Below, one piece after another: positions 1 through 9,969 of a stretch of DNA of 64,000 nucleotides (position 1 is its first letter; every line of letters begins with the position of its first letter). The translations under genes and the position numbers were made by a program. Under the pieces are notes generated by a model. The model saw nothing but the letters and a program-made list of their open reading frames with translations. It was not told the origin of the DNA and ran no database searches. The stretch is from Larix kaempferi (taxonomy: Eukaryota > Streptophyta > Pinopsida > Pinales > Pinaceae): NCBI GenBank assembly GCA_027924585.1, contig BSBM01001138.1, positions 7,922,001 through 7,986,000 on the forward strand, written 5' to 3'.

Positions 1-1203
1 GGATTTTGGCTCAATGCTTACTACATGACGCCATTGTTGCATTCTCACTCTCGCCATAAACATCACGATACACAGCGACTTCCTATGAGCTTAAATTCTC
101 AGATTTTTCACTTCAAGAAACTAGAAAACTATCGCCATTAAAAATCCATTCGAATTTCAGTCCAAGTTATCGAGCAAGATATTCACAGGTAAAAATCTAA
201 AGTGCCGCGAACCATTTTCTAACATCTACTTCGAAATTAAATGGTGAAAAATATCTTGCCTGGAGAAATTTTGTCTCGGGTTTGACCTTGATACTGGTGG
301 TTGGTATAAAGCTCCGCGGTTGGAAATCAGCCCTCTTTGCTGTCGGAAAATTACTCTTTGTCACAAAATTTGAATATTTTAGGACATCTTTTGTATTTTG
401 TGCAAAAACCAATTTTTGAAGACTTCAAACAAATTTAAATAAATTTAAATGTTTCTCGATTTCAACAAAAGCAAATATAGCATTTGTGAAAGCCAAATCT
501 AATTCTTGAATTAAATTGTATGCATTCTCCAAAAATTTCGTCAAAGAAAATTCGAGGCATTGAACGGCACAGAGTGGCCGTTTGTAAGAACATGAATCTG
601 CGGAGGAAGCTCTGGATTGTGAGCAATCTGCGAATTTTTGTCGTCCGGGCCTCGGCCATAACTCATGCATCCGTGGAGCATCGCCTCGGTGATCCACTGC
701 CTGTTTCTTTGCCAAGTCTCGATATTAAATTCCTCTTCGAGGTCATCAATGTCTTATTCATCATCGTCACCCTCCACACGTGGACTCCCTGCAAATTACG
801 CACCATATGATTAAATTCATGAGCATCAAAGTCATAAATCCTGCTAAATCTGCCAAGAAAATGCAAATGTAAAACGATAGACGATCAAATGGCCAAGAAA
901 TTGCAAATTCGAATTGAATTTGACAAAATCGCTCAAATTTGACCTAAATTAGAATAAATTTACCAAGAACAATCAAATTCAACACAAATTTGCAAATCTA
1001 ATATGAATTATACTCTCACACTGCTGAGAACATGCACTTCAACATAAACTCTGCAAAATTTTGAAGAAATCGACATGAATTATAATAAACTTGCTAAGAA
1101 CATTCAAATTCAACACAAACTTGCAAATTTAACTTGAATTATTCTTTAATACGATCGAAACCATGCAAATTAGACATAAATTTGAAAACTTTTGAAAAAT
1201 TTG
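1..1203. other. intergenic, no gene seen
   Basis: AT-rich sequence without a credible gene. Short open frames around 200-870 overlap on both strands and match nothing I recognise. From about 820 to 1200 there are loosely repeated phrases built around AAGAA, GCAAAT and AATTTG, which look like decayed tandem repeat. Confidence 0.5.
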
Positions 1204-1275
1204 AGAGACTCGGTGAAATAGACATGTCTGTGAAGATGCAGACTACCTGCACCCGGACAGAAAGACCCTATGAAG
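1204..1275 (+). pseudogene. plastid 23S rRNA fragment (nuclear plastid DNA scrap)
   Basis: About 72 bases match, from memory, the highly conserved part of plastid 23S rRNA that runs from GAGACTCGGTGAAATAG through GACTACCTGCACC to GGACAGAAAGACCCTATGAAG. Bacterial and plant mitochondrial 23S/26S differ in the middle of this stretch, so a plastid source fits best. The match stops abruptly: after position 1275 the sequence no longer follows the rRNA, and before about 1203 it is AT-rich repeat. It is far too short to be a functional rRNA. A 90-codon open frame (1134-1406) that runs across it is an artefact. The likely origin is nuclear integration of a plastid DNA fragment. Confidence 0.8.
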
Positions 1276-2950
1276 TCTACAACTACCTTTTCAGATGTAT
1301 GGAATGGGTCAATCGGGTCTTGCATTATGCAGACATCAGTGGGCTTCAAGGTCTACTGTGTCAACAATTTCACATGTATCCAATCAGCACAAGCCCAAAA
1401 CTATAGCTGGAAGACTCTAAGGAGGAGCAAATGGGAAAGCTACTAGCATTCCGGTGAGATCCACTGTGAGAATTTTATTCTAGCACTGGACTTGCATCAT
1501 GCCATTTGTGGGGCTCCCCTTCTAGGCATAACATAGTCTGAAACCACTAGAGAATAAACATAATACATGCCTAGCATATTACACAAAAGTCTGATCTTTG
1601 CCATCAATGGTGTTTTTAAACATTTGTGGCAAATAACAAGCAAAGATGGCGATATAAATTATGATTCCAGGTGTCTATTTGTTATCCAATAGGATGAGGT
1701 TATCATTTGGTGTATCCGACTTTTTGAATAGCATTTCACTATAAAGCCTGCAAGCAATTAGAGTCCATAGAATACCCGAAGATACAGAAATATGTCAATT
1801 GTACAAATGGTTAGTACGTTCCAATTTTTTCATAAGTCCAGTCTATTTGGCCAATATTTTCGATTGTAGGATCTGCTATTACAATCAGGCTCTTCACCAA
1901 CCCAACCAACAAACCCAGGCTTGAAATGGATGATTATCCTGTATTTCTATCATCAAATATATGACCGTGCAAATACTGAATATTTTATTTCAAATTAGTT
2001 AGACTGTTCCCACTCACCCCAATAAACTGCAATATATCCCCTGATACTTTGTATATTACTGTTGACAGTTTCTCTCAAAGATCTGGAACAATTTTTACCC
2101 TTTGGTTATCACCACAACACCATGAAACCTTCATCCTCTAAGGAAAACACCCAAAACAAACTTCCACAGAGCAAAGATTAAAACCAGAAAATTAGCCCTG
2201 TACCCTAAAGTCCTGTAAAGGGTAGACAGAATTATAGTTCAAATCCCACAAACGATAACAACCAGTCAAATGTAATTACTTTCTATTGCAACTAAAGAAT
2301 GCCCAACCATAAACCAAAAAACTCAGAATATAGTCACGCAATCCAAAACAGACCAGAAAAATTTCGATTCCAGCCTAGAAAAAAGGTTATTTGATTTCCA
2401 AAACCCCCAAGCTAAAATAAAGCGCAAGCATACTCATTCAAATTGAATAAATTCAATTTATCCTTGCCTAATGCTCAAATACGGTGCATAGAAAGCATAG
2501 ACCGTGAAAACTAACCGAAAACTCCAACAGGGTTGGCTTTACCCAAAGATATGGCATTGCAGGCGGAATACTTGATGAAAATCCAGTATCTTCACATCAA
2601 CAGGCGCACAATCACCCACTGCAAACGATTTTCGGCGTTTGAAGCTCTAAAATTGTCGATCCAGAGCAATAATTAGCGGTGCAATTAGTGGAGGAGGTTT
2701 TGTAAAACCTAGGGTCGTTCCATCACCGTAAATTCCTACCTCTTAACATGCAAGGCATTGACAGTTGTTCTGATCATACGAAGATAAAAGGGATGATGGA
2801 TAGTAGTCCGAAATCCAAAACACTATAAACACAAACCTCTAAATCATATAACACGTATAACACGTCGCTTGGTTAAAGCACTAAATTACACAAGTTTCAA
2901 TTAAATTGATTTAAAATATAGCATTTAAGTAGCCCTCTCCTTACCCTGAG
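1276..2950. other. intergenic, nothing recognised
   Basis: No coding frame, RNA gene or repeat that I can identify. Base composition is slightly less AT-rich around 2540-2720, but no motif stands out. Confidence 0.4.
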
Positions 2951-2954
2951 CTGA

Positions 2955-3055
2955 CTTGCTGGACACGACCAAATTTTCATCAATGAGCTTAGCTGTTGCA
3001 ACAGACAAATTTTCATAATGAGTTCAGCTGTTGCAACAGACAAATTTTAATTAAT
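2955..3055. repeat. 35-bp tandem duplication with CTGTTGCAACAG palindrome
   Basis: The phrase AGCTGTTGCAACAGACAAAT occurs at 2991 and again at 3026, a 35-bp period, with a partial third unit upstream. Each full unit holds the 12-bp palindrome CTGTTGCAACAG. Confidence 0.85.
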
Positions 3056-3325
3056 AAAATCCTACAGTGCCATGAATGTCTTCCCGTAACTACGAAGATG
3101 AAAACGGATTTCAATAAACCAGTTTTTTCATCTTGCGTGCCATCCACAGAGTCCACTCTTGTATGTTGCATACGCAGATGGATTTTGTCTTGATATGTGG
3201 ATGCGGGAACCCTTAAGCTATCATCAATTGCAGGTGCTTTAAAGAACTGCCGGTATGCATTAACTAGCCTCTGCCAGATCTACTCTGCGGGCATTTCTTC
3301 CAAAACACCTGCATTAACTAGCATT

Positions 3326-3377
3326 TGACGTCAGTCGGCAGCCCCCTCCTGGGAAGGGAGAATCGAGGCTGACGTCA
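3326..3377. promoter_or_regulatory. pair of TGACGTCA palindromes
   Basis: Two perfect TGACGTCA sites lie at 3326-3333 and 3370-3377. They flank a GC-rich core of about 36 bases and are themselves arranged as an inverted repeat (TGACGTCAG and CTGACGTCA). TGACGTCA is the classical ACGT-core site bound by plant bZIP (TGA/CREB-type) factors. No gene is visible immediately on either side, so regulatory use is an inference. Confidence 0.5.
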
Positions 3378-3689
3378 ATATCCTGCCACCAATAAGCATT
3401 CTGAAAAATATTAATTTTAAAATTTTGAGAAAATATTAAAAAGTTTCAACTATAGTTTTTCTATAGTCTAGGAAAAAATTATAGGTTTAAGACACATAAT
3501 AATAGAAGTTAGATGATCCATAAATGATCCCCTTCAGGAACATAACAAATAAAAAAATATGCTACTCTATACCCAAAAGCAAATGTATATATCAATCTTG
3601 TATCATGAAAATTTGTGAGGATTTATATTTATCTTTTCAATATACAAACTCTAGTGAAATATTTATATTTTTTAAGACTAACAAATCAG

Positions 3690-4400
3690 TTAACTAGTTT
3701 GTAGGTGACACTTCTTCTTGATAAAGTTTCACTAAAAGATGATAGGACTTTTGAATCTAAAGGGCAATCAGTGACAATATCAAAAATTCTCTTTTGGAAT
3801 GCTCCATTTCAATAAGCTTATACACAAAATTTAGTAATTACATTGGATATGGTTTTAAGTACTTGTTGGAGAATTCAAAACTGGTTTGTTAAACAAATGT
3901 ATGTAATTGTGATTCATTGTTTGACAAATTGGAATTAAAAAAAACAGGAGGAGGAAACCTGAGCAGAAAGGGAAAGAAAAAGGAAGTAAAGGCTCTGCCA
4001 AAGGGGCTTAACTATACTATAAGTTATAAGGTGTAGTAGCTATGGTAGAAGCCATTTTTGTTAACCATTTTATATGGTTAAATGGTTGTTCTGATGTAAG
4101 GTTTTTCTATAATGATGGCTTATTAGTGAGCATTAGACAAACATAATGAAAAAGATGAGCTAGTTGTAGGTCTTAATCTATCATTTTTGTTAAATAGTTG
4201 TTATGGTGTAAGCTTTCACTGTAATGATGGCTTATTAATGAGCAATAGACAAGCATAAAGAAAAGTATGCATTTTGAGCAAGTTAGAGTTGTCAAGCTTG
4301 TTAAAAATTGTATGGATTTTATTGTACTGGCTACCCTCCTCTATGCCTCTAACAATTTTGTGCAGCCTGTATATTTTTTCTAGTATGAAAATCGAGAGAT
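3690..4400. repeat. diverged partial unit of the tRNA-bearing duplication family
   Basis: 3700-3960 resembles 54,520-54,830 (shared phrase GGTGACACTTCTTCTT). 3950-4280 resembles the stretch upstream of each tRNA-His copy (about 6900-7140, 11,640-11,850 and 50,400-50,620). In this unit the tRNA position is taken by tRNA-Ile instead of tRNA-His. No coding frame is supported. Confidence 0.7.
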
Positions 4401-4413
4401 CAAAAATTCCTAT

Positions 4414-4488
4414 GGCCTATATGCAGGTCTCGAACCTGCGACCTTCGCGTTATTAGCACGACGCTCTAACGAACTGAGCTAAAAGGCC
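4414..4488 (-). tRNA. tRNA-Ile (AAT)
   Basis: Nuclear-type cytosolic isoleucine tRNA. Reading the minus strand, the gene starts GGCCTTTTAGCTCAGTTCG and has an anticodon loop CTAATAA, so the anticodon is AAT (complement at 4452-4454). The T arm contains the B box GGTTCGAGACC and the acceptor stem closes as GGCC/GGCC with one T-T mismatch at the sixth pair. The A box TAGCTCAGTTCG and the B box form the internal Pol III promoter. There is no intron and no encoded CCA, as expected for a nuclear gene. A run of five T follows the 3' end on the minus strand (AAAAA at 4402-4406), a normal Pol III terminator. The acceptor mismatch is the only defect; it may still be functional. Confidence 0.92.
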
Positions 4489-4516
4489 TTCTTCTGTTTT
4501 CTGACATTGAACATAT

Positions 4517-4897
4517 TTGGACACAGCCAAATCGCTGGTAGTTCTTTTAATTTCAATGTACAGACCCGATTACATTCCTTTAGAGTTAGAGGTCAAATCA
4601 ATATATGAAATACTAAGAATTAGTATTACCAATTCCGAAAAAAACCCTGTCCTGACACTTCGAACAAATAATAATAGATTTAGAGAACCTCTTGTTTCGA
4701 TTTGTAATTTCGCGCTGAAATTTCTGGCCTTCTATGCATTATTGAGTGAGGATATGCAAAAAGTCCGCAGATTACTTGAACCAATAACTGAAAGAGAGAT
4801 CCCGAAATGGCACCAACGACCTGAGAATGCAGAATTTTGTATCATTGAATATGATAAAGTGACTCAGCTTTACCAACTTCATGCAGCAGCTGGCTAG
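4517..4897 (+). other. 126-codon open frame within repeat DNA, unrecognised
   Basis: The longest uninterrupted frame near the tRNA cluster. The predicted product has no motif I recognise, no signal peptide and no membrane segment. Its first two thirds align at DNA level with sequence that follows each tRNA-His copy (7700-7860, 12,150-12,300, 51,040-51,180), where the frame is broken. Its last third aligns with 48,172-48,290, just before another tRNA-Lys. The open frame therefore spans the junction of two repeat modules and is probably accidental. Confidence 0.2.
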
Positions 4898-4935
4898 CAC
4901 TGTTACAAAGAAGACAGGGACAAAAATTGTTCACA

Positions 4936-5008
4936 CGCCCACCGTGGGGCTCGAACCCACGACCAGAAGATTAAGAGCCTTGCGCTGTACCAACTGAACT
5001 AGACGAGC
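4936..5008 (-). pseudogene. tRNA-Lys (CTT), decayed copy
   Basis: Same 73-base frame as the intact tRNA-Lys copies at 9897 and 48,293, with the anticodon loop CTCTTAA (anticodon CTT) and B box GGTTCGAGCCC retained. The D stem and anticodon stem carry substitutions: the anticodon stem CAAGG faces TCTTC instead of CCTTG, leaving a C-C clash and a weak G-T pair. The third acceptor base is also changed. I take it as a pseudogene. It heads the first unit of the tRNA-bearing duplication. A run of five A on the plus strand about 10 bases away would be a terminator. Confidence 0.85.
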
Positions 5009-5262
5009 TCACGATCTTCAATTAAAAATGAATAATCCACCTCAATTGTCAGCAAACGTGGAAGAAGAAAATCTTGCTCTTCTTCATCAACATCTAATAC
5101 TACAAATTCCAATGTAATGTAATCACCTCCCTAATCGTGCCAAAGGAGAAGTATTGTAAAATATAAGGATTTTTAAAGCATGTAATTTTTTTTTTTCAAC
5201 AGAGACATGTTAGGGTCCATCAGAAGGGCCTTATCTTATCGGTTCATCAAACGGAGGAACTT

Positions 5263-5351
5263 GGCTCCAACACTTAGGAATTGAACCTTTAACCTCTAGC
5301 TTGAAGCAACTTGTCAAATGGAGCCCAACCAATTGAGCTAGCTATTGGAGC
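5263..5351 (-). repeat. tRNA-like Pol III head (possible SINE relic)
   Basis: On the minus strand there is an A box TAGCTCAATTGG (complement of 5329-5340) and a perfect B box GGTTCAATTCC (complement of 5277-5287), about 40 bases apart. The ends GCTCCAA and TTGGAGC can pair like an acceptor stem. The middle does not fold as a standard tRNA and the A-to-B spacing is somewhat long, so a tRNA-derived SINE head or a decayed tRNA is likelier than a working tRNA. Confidence 0.5.
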
Positions 5352-5464
5352 TTTAAAGCATGGAATATAGTGGAAGGGAAGTTCATTTGGAAATGCATTT
5401 TTTCAATGTTAATATTTTCTTATAAATATTTTTTGCTACACCATCATGGCAAAAGCATAATGTA

Positions 5465-5486
5465 ATTATTATTATTATTATTATTT
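5465..5486. repeat. ATT microsatellite
   Basis: About seven ATT repeats in unit 1. The matching place in the other units lacks the run. Confidence 0.8.
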
Positions 5487-5873
5487 TAACTTCTTCATCA
5501 TGAAAATTATTATAGTTTTTTTAAAATAAATAAATTAGAAAATTAGGTTCGATATCTAACTATACAATTTTTAATATTCTTATAGTTAACCTCTAATTAG
5601 TAAAGGTTCTCTCATAACAAATCTCTTTCACAACATATAAACACTGTGGAACTAAGTCTACTAAAATAGACACAACACTACGAACAACATTGAGGTGCTT
5701 GCATTTCCTCCTCCAACCAAATCCCACAAGCTTGCTCTACGATAGGTTTGCCATCCCTTCTGAAGATGGAAGATAATATTTAGAATTTAGCCATAATTAC
5801 AAATCTAACCTATGGAAAGCCCCGTCAACCCAAAATTTGTTATATGTGGAGTACATTGTAATCACATTTCCAA

Positions 5874-6158
5874 ATGTACATTGCTCTCACACCTCAAAAT
5901 AATATGCCAGTTCCACTTGTCACAAAATGCGCTTCATCATTTCAGGATTCATTATTTTTAAGCAAATTTATAGCATGGTCCCATGCTTTGATTTCTTTTG
6001 TTTTCCTTCCATATTTCAGCACAGGTACTAAATGGCCAAGCCAATTTTGTTGTTCAACAAACAAATATGAAACAACCAAAAGAATGCACAACTCTACATT
6101 CAAGAAGGAAGCACGGAAGGAAGGGCATATGAAAATTGTGCATTGTGAAATTTTTTAA
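5874..6158 (+). other. open frame preserved in three duplication units, function unknown
   Basis: A frame of about 90 codons is present here, at 10,590-10,862 and at 49,312-49,635 with largely the same predicted residues in the second half. Copy 1 carries an in-frame 12-base insertion near the end. I recognise no domain and there is no obvious promoter. Because the whole surrounding DNA is duplicated at similar identity, preservation may just reflect recent duplication rather than selection. Confidence 0.2.
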
Positions 6159-6696
6159 GGATCCACTTATCAATGATCACATTTACTTTTATTAAATGGT
6201 AACAAACTTATCAATGGTCACTTATAATGGTCACTTATAATGAAGCAAACAATATAAAAGATCCAACTTGCACTTAATACACTTAATAGTATATCATGTA
6301 CCAAAAGCTACATGATAAACAAATCTAAGATGCTAAATGTATACATTAAGGATGGGGTAGTTAAAGGAGGAGCTAAGGTGGTAATGGATCTAGCTTTAAG
6401 CAACTCAATGGAGAAAGAAACGAGGTCATATTCAAGAAGTGTAATTTCGGGTGCAAGCGGTGTTTCCGTGTGGTACTTTAATAAAATAATAAAATATTAG
6501 ATAAATAAAAAAATTACAATGTCGGTCTTAAAGTTCAAAACCAAAGAGATATATATTCCAATTAATTAAAACTAAAAAAATTAATGAAACTCTGATACTT
6601 CTTGCTATGTGATTTGAGAGTTGAGTCGTCCTTAAACTAGGGATATACAAACGAGGGAATTACATATTAAACCAATATAAAGCCATCCTCACTCTA

Positions 6697-6814
6697 GATC
6701 TACCAAGCAACAAAATGGACCAAATCCCATGATGTGGAAACATTTTTTAGAGTGCAAAATTTGAGGAAACTGTGCACCTTAAGGAATTTGATCCCTCTTG
6801 GCACTTGGTAGATC
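6697..6814. mobile_element. 118-bp inverted-repeat element (MITE-like), copy 1
   Basis: Begins GATCTACCAAG and ends with its exact complement CTTGGTAGATC. The similarity between the arms continues imperfectly for about 30 bases. Equivalent copies occur at 11,411-11,528 and 50,167-50,285, always in the same place in the tRNA-bearing unit, so the element was present before duplication. It is too short to code. Confidence 0.65.
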
Positions 6815-7598
6815 ATAGTTAAAATAGATCTATACTAGTTTGTTAAACATATATATGTAGACTTTTGAGTTGCAGGTTTTCACCATAAACTTCAATGTTT
6901 ATTTGTTGTGTGATTAATTAAAATTGAAACACAATTAGGAAATAGGAGAGGAAGCCTAAGCAACAAGGCTCGGAAGAAGTAACTGAAAGCTCTACCATTG
7001 GGAGTTTAACAATAAGTTGTAGCAACTATGGCAAGAGCCATTTTTTCTAAACCCTCTAACGGTTGTATGATGCAAACTTTCTCTATAGTCATAGTCATGA
7101 CTTATTAGTAACCACTAGACCAACAAAAGAAAAGGGATGTATTTTGGGTTAGCCTTAGGACTCAAAACCCTTTCAATTTACTATACTAGTTGGCTTCAAT
7201 GTGTCCAAATGTTTATATTTTTAGACATTTTTTTGTATCATGCCAAACTTGGCTTTCTAGACTTTTTTTTTTTATCTTACCACACTTGGATTTCAAAAAA
7301 ATCAATCTTACCAAACTGAACTTTCTAAGCATTTTTTATCTTACCAAACCTGGTTTTTTTTAATCTTAAGCATATTTTATCTTACCAAACCTGGTTTTTT
7401 TTAATCTTACTCTGTAAGAAGATATATATTTTGCATTATCATCCGAAAGATATCCTGTCAACAAGACTGTATGTACCAAGATATATATTTTGCATTATTA
7501 TCCCAAAGATCCTACGTCAACTTTATCAAAAAATCAAACGACATGATTTTTTCCGAACATAAAGAATTCACAAACCCAAAAAGAGCTTAATTAAAACA

Positions 7599-7669
7599 TG
7601 TGGCTGCTGGGATTAGAGCCCAGGTCTACACGGCCACAACGTGGAATTCTCACACTAAACTACAGCCAC
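7599..7669 (-). pseudogene. tRNA-His (GTG), decayed copy
   Basis: Minus strand begins GTGGCTGTAGTTTAGTGTGAG, with anticodon loop TTGTGGC (anticodon GTG). Compared with the 72-base copy at 12,034 it has lost one base in the D loop. The T loop CTCGAAT has become CTCTAAT, which removes a conserved purine and damages the B box. The last anticodon-stem pair is also mismatched. It is probably inactive. It sits about 2.6 kb from the tRNA-Lys relic of the same unit. Confidence 0.85.
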
Positions 7670-7984
7670 TTGAAGTTATATTTCAAAGCATATGTTTTTT
7701 TCCTTCCGTTTTTTAAATCAAAATATAAATATTAAAACTAAATTACTAGTTATTAGAATTAACAACACTTGCCTCACACTTTAGAGAACCTCTGTTTTGA
7801 TTTACAATTTTATGTTAAAATCGCTGCCTTCTTTACATTTGAAAATTTAATCAAAGAACATGCTCGTCAAGATGTACTGTAATGGCAGTAGCTTTGTAAA
7901 GTTTGTCAATATTATAATCTAATCACATAGGGAAGATATAATGAGCTCTGAAATTTTGAGACGTTGAAGATTCAACATATTTAT

Positions 7985-8200
7985 ATTTTTTAAATTTATA
8001 TAAATTATTTTTTTATATTCTATTTTTTAAATTTATATAAATTACTTTTTTATATTCTATTTTTTAAATTTATATAAATTACTTTTTTATATTATATTTA
8101 TCAAAATTTATATAAATTACTTTTTATATTATATTTTTTCAAATTTATATAAATTATATTTTTTATTTATTATATTTTCAAATTTATTAATATAAATATT
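7985..8200. repeat. AT-only minisatellite, ~37-bp period
   Basis: About five units of a phrase containing AAATTTATATAAATT separated by T-rich spacers. The core is a near-palindrome. The same place in units 2 and 3 has no such array. Confidence 0.8.
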
Positions 8201-8261
8201 CAACATATTTTTTTTTTTATATTATACTTTTTAAATTTTATAATGTCAAAATCCAATTTAA

Positions 8262-8322
8262 CGTTTTCGAACTCACAACCACAATGTTAATATCTTTGCA
8301 TTATACCAATTAAGTTAGACAT
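8262..8322 (-). pseudogene. tRNA-Lys-like relic
   Basis: Minus strand reads GTCTAACTTAATTGG, then a damaged anticodon region and a partial B-box-like GAGTTCGA. It lines up base for base with much of tRNA-Lys but lacks the 3' acceptor half. The related relic at 14,386-14,448 shares the same downstream flank (ATGATGAAAAAAATATATGG). It could be a tRNA fragment or the head of a tRNA-derived SINE. Confidence 0.55.
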
Positions 8323-9640
8323 GATGAAAAAAATATATGGAAGGTGAAGAAGGGATCCTTCGCTGAAAGGAATTTATGGATAATTCCAAAGTAGATATGA
8401 GCTCCTTAAATAATTTTGGTTTGTAGTACTTGACAGGGACTGATGTATTTTGTTATATGATATTATAGGATGGATATGTATCTTTTTTTTTTATGTTTGA
8501 TATGAAATAGGGATGATAGAACGCATTATGTTTTTGGACATTATGGTAAAGACAATCAGTTGAAATCATTGTAAAAAAATATTGATGTACTTTTCGTAGA
8601 TTCCTGCGTTGAGGGTTTGGTGATGTGCTTGGGAAGAACGCCGTGTTTTTTTTTTCTTCTTTGAATAGCAAAAGTAAGTTTTTTTTTTTTTTTTTTTGTT
8701 TGCTGAAAAATAAGCATGATGCCAAGAGATGGTAGAGGAAGAAAATCTTACTCTTCTTCATCAACGTCTAATATTCACCTCCCTTATTCCTTCATAATGA
8801 AAAGTATGATAAAATATAATTGAAGAACTCAATCCATGCATCTTTTCTCCCTTTTCAAAAGATTCATAAGCATAGAACCACTCAAAAGGGAGTTGATGAA
8901 GAAGTTACAATTACAAAAAAAATTGGTGTGTTAAGTGGAGATGGTCTGATTGTATTTATTAACATTTTAGGTGGAGGTTTTTGAAGTCAGTTTTATTTCA
9001 TGTATCTATGGTCTATTTTTAAGTCTTTCCACCTAGAGGATTTTAATTTTTGTCTTTGGTAGTTAGGCAAAACTTCACTTTGGGACATGGAGTTGCCTAT
9101 TTGATATTCACTCTTACGAACAATTTGGTAAGATCAACATAAATACAAATCCAAACATAGGTTTTTGTAACCAAGTTACTAGTTTCTAGAACTAAGGTAA
9201 GGCTTTGATAACCAAGTTACTAGTTTCTAGAATTGGAGTAATAAACTTACCCACAATGTCATCAATGGATTGTAGAGTCTAGAAACCTTAGTGTTCAAAA
9301 AGGAAACTAGACCTTATAACTCATAGCAAGGTCTCCAATGAATGTTCTACATGTGGCTTGAAGCCAAGGCACCATGACTTCATAAAGAGACCCATGCGTT
9401 ACACAAATCAACACCCTTTCCTTGTGACTTGTGTAGCAAATTCTAGAATGAAGAAGCATTGTGCAAATAGATGGATAAATAATGTATCCTTAAAAAATGA
9501 TCTCCGAACATCCTCTGAGAATATACTTTATGATGCTTTTATTTTTATGCATTCTTTCCTAGATGTTCCATACAAGTGTTTCCATATTGCTTACGATGAC
9601 CTCCTATTTAGTTATGGTTTGACACTTATAATGTGTATTA
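8323..9640. other. tail of duplication unit 1, no gene seen
   Basis: Matches 14,500-15,460 and 52,600-53,440. It contains poly-T runs near 8648 and 8680 and open frames (8453-8764 minus, 9358-9678 plus) that are broken in the sister units. I see no domain. Confidence 0.6.
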
Positions 9641-9770
9641 TGATATCTATCAAGCACCGAGAGGGATCCAAAAGTTAATTACTTTTTAAATTTGATTAGA
9701 TGTAACGCTACATACACGTTACAACATCTCCCCCATACTAGGCTGTAGAGCACCTCGTTTCACTCGGTGC
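9640..9770. mobile_element. short insertion unique to unit 1, related to 19,187-19,523
   Basis: Starts with ATCTATCAAGCACCGAGAGG and ends with GCACCTCGTTTCACTCGGTG, so GCACCGAG is inverted at the two ends. The same left end and right ~70 bases occur at 19,187-19,523, while units 2 and 3 of the duplication lack this insert. The left end is the complement of the right end of the 118-bp element family. It is probably a deleted non-autonomous transposon. Confidence 0.5.
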
Positions 9771-9800
9771 AATAATAATAACTCGTTCCAAAACAAAAAC

Positions 9801-9896
9801 CGTTTACAAGCCCACCGTGTTACAAAGAAGAAAGAGACAAAAACCGTTTACAAGCCCACCGTTTTACAAAGAAGAAAGAGACAAACACCGTTTACA
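9801..9896. repeat. 44-bp tandem repeat copying the tRNA-Lys 3' end
   Basis: Two 44-bp units (9801-9844 and 9845-9888) precede the tRNA gene. Each begins CGTTTACAAGCCCACCG and so contains the last eight or nine bases of the tRNA (complement), followed by the AAAGAAGAAAGAGACAAA spacer. The tRNA itself begins in a third, near-identical context. Confidence 0.85.
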
Positions 9897-9969
9897 CGCC
9901 CACCGTGGGGCTCGAACCCACGACCACAAGGTTAAGAGCCTTGCGCTCTACCAACTGAGCTAGACGGGC
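9897..9969 (-). tRNA. tRNA-Lys (CTT)
   Basis: Complete 73-base cytosolic lysine tRNA on the minus strand. The acceptor GCCCGTC pairs with GGTGGGC and the discriminator is G. The A box is TAGCTCAGTTGG, the anticodon stem CAAGG/CCTTG encloses loop CTCTTAA (anticodon CTT), and the B box is GGTTCGAGCCC. There is no intron or encoded CCA. It is base-identical to the copy at 48,293. No clear T4 terminator lies directly beyond the 3' end, because the neighbouring DNA has been replaced by 44-bp repeats; AAAAA on the plus strand lies about 55 bases away. Confidence 0.95.

Larger units (their letters stand above)
4936..9690. repeat. segmental duplication, unit 1 (tRNA-Lys to tRNA-His and tail)
   Basis: The order is tRNA-Lys relic, an internal stretch with the three-copy open frame and the 118-bp inverted-repeat element, tRNA-His relic, an AT-rich minisatellite, a tRNA-like relic, then a tail (8714-9640). 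The same order recurs at 9780-15,812 and 48,172-54,880. Unit 1 lacks the LINE remnant present in units 2 and 3. Apart from the entries listed separately I see no gene in the intervening DNA. Confidence 0.85.

Noticed and set aside
1134-1406. 90-codon open frame
   Set aside because: Its middle is the plastid 23S rRNA scrap, so the predicted protein is meaningless.
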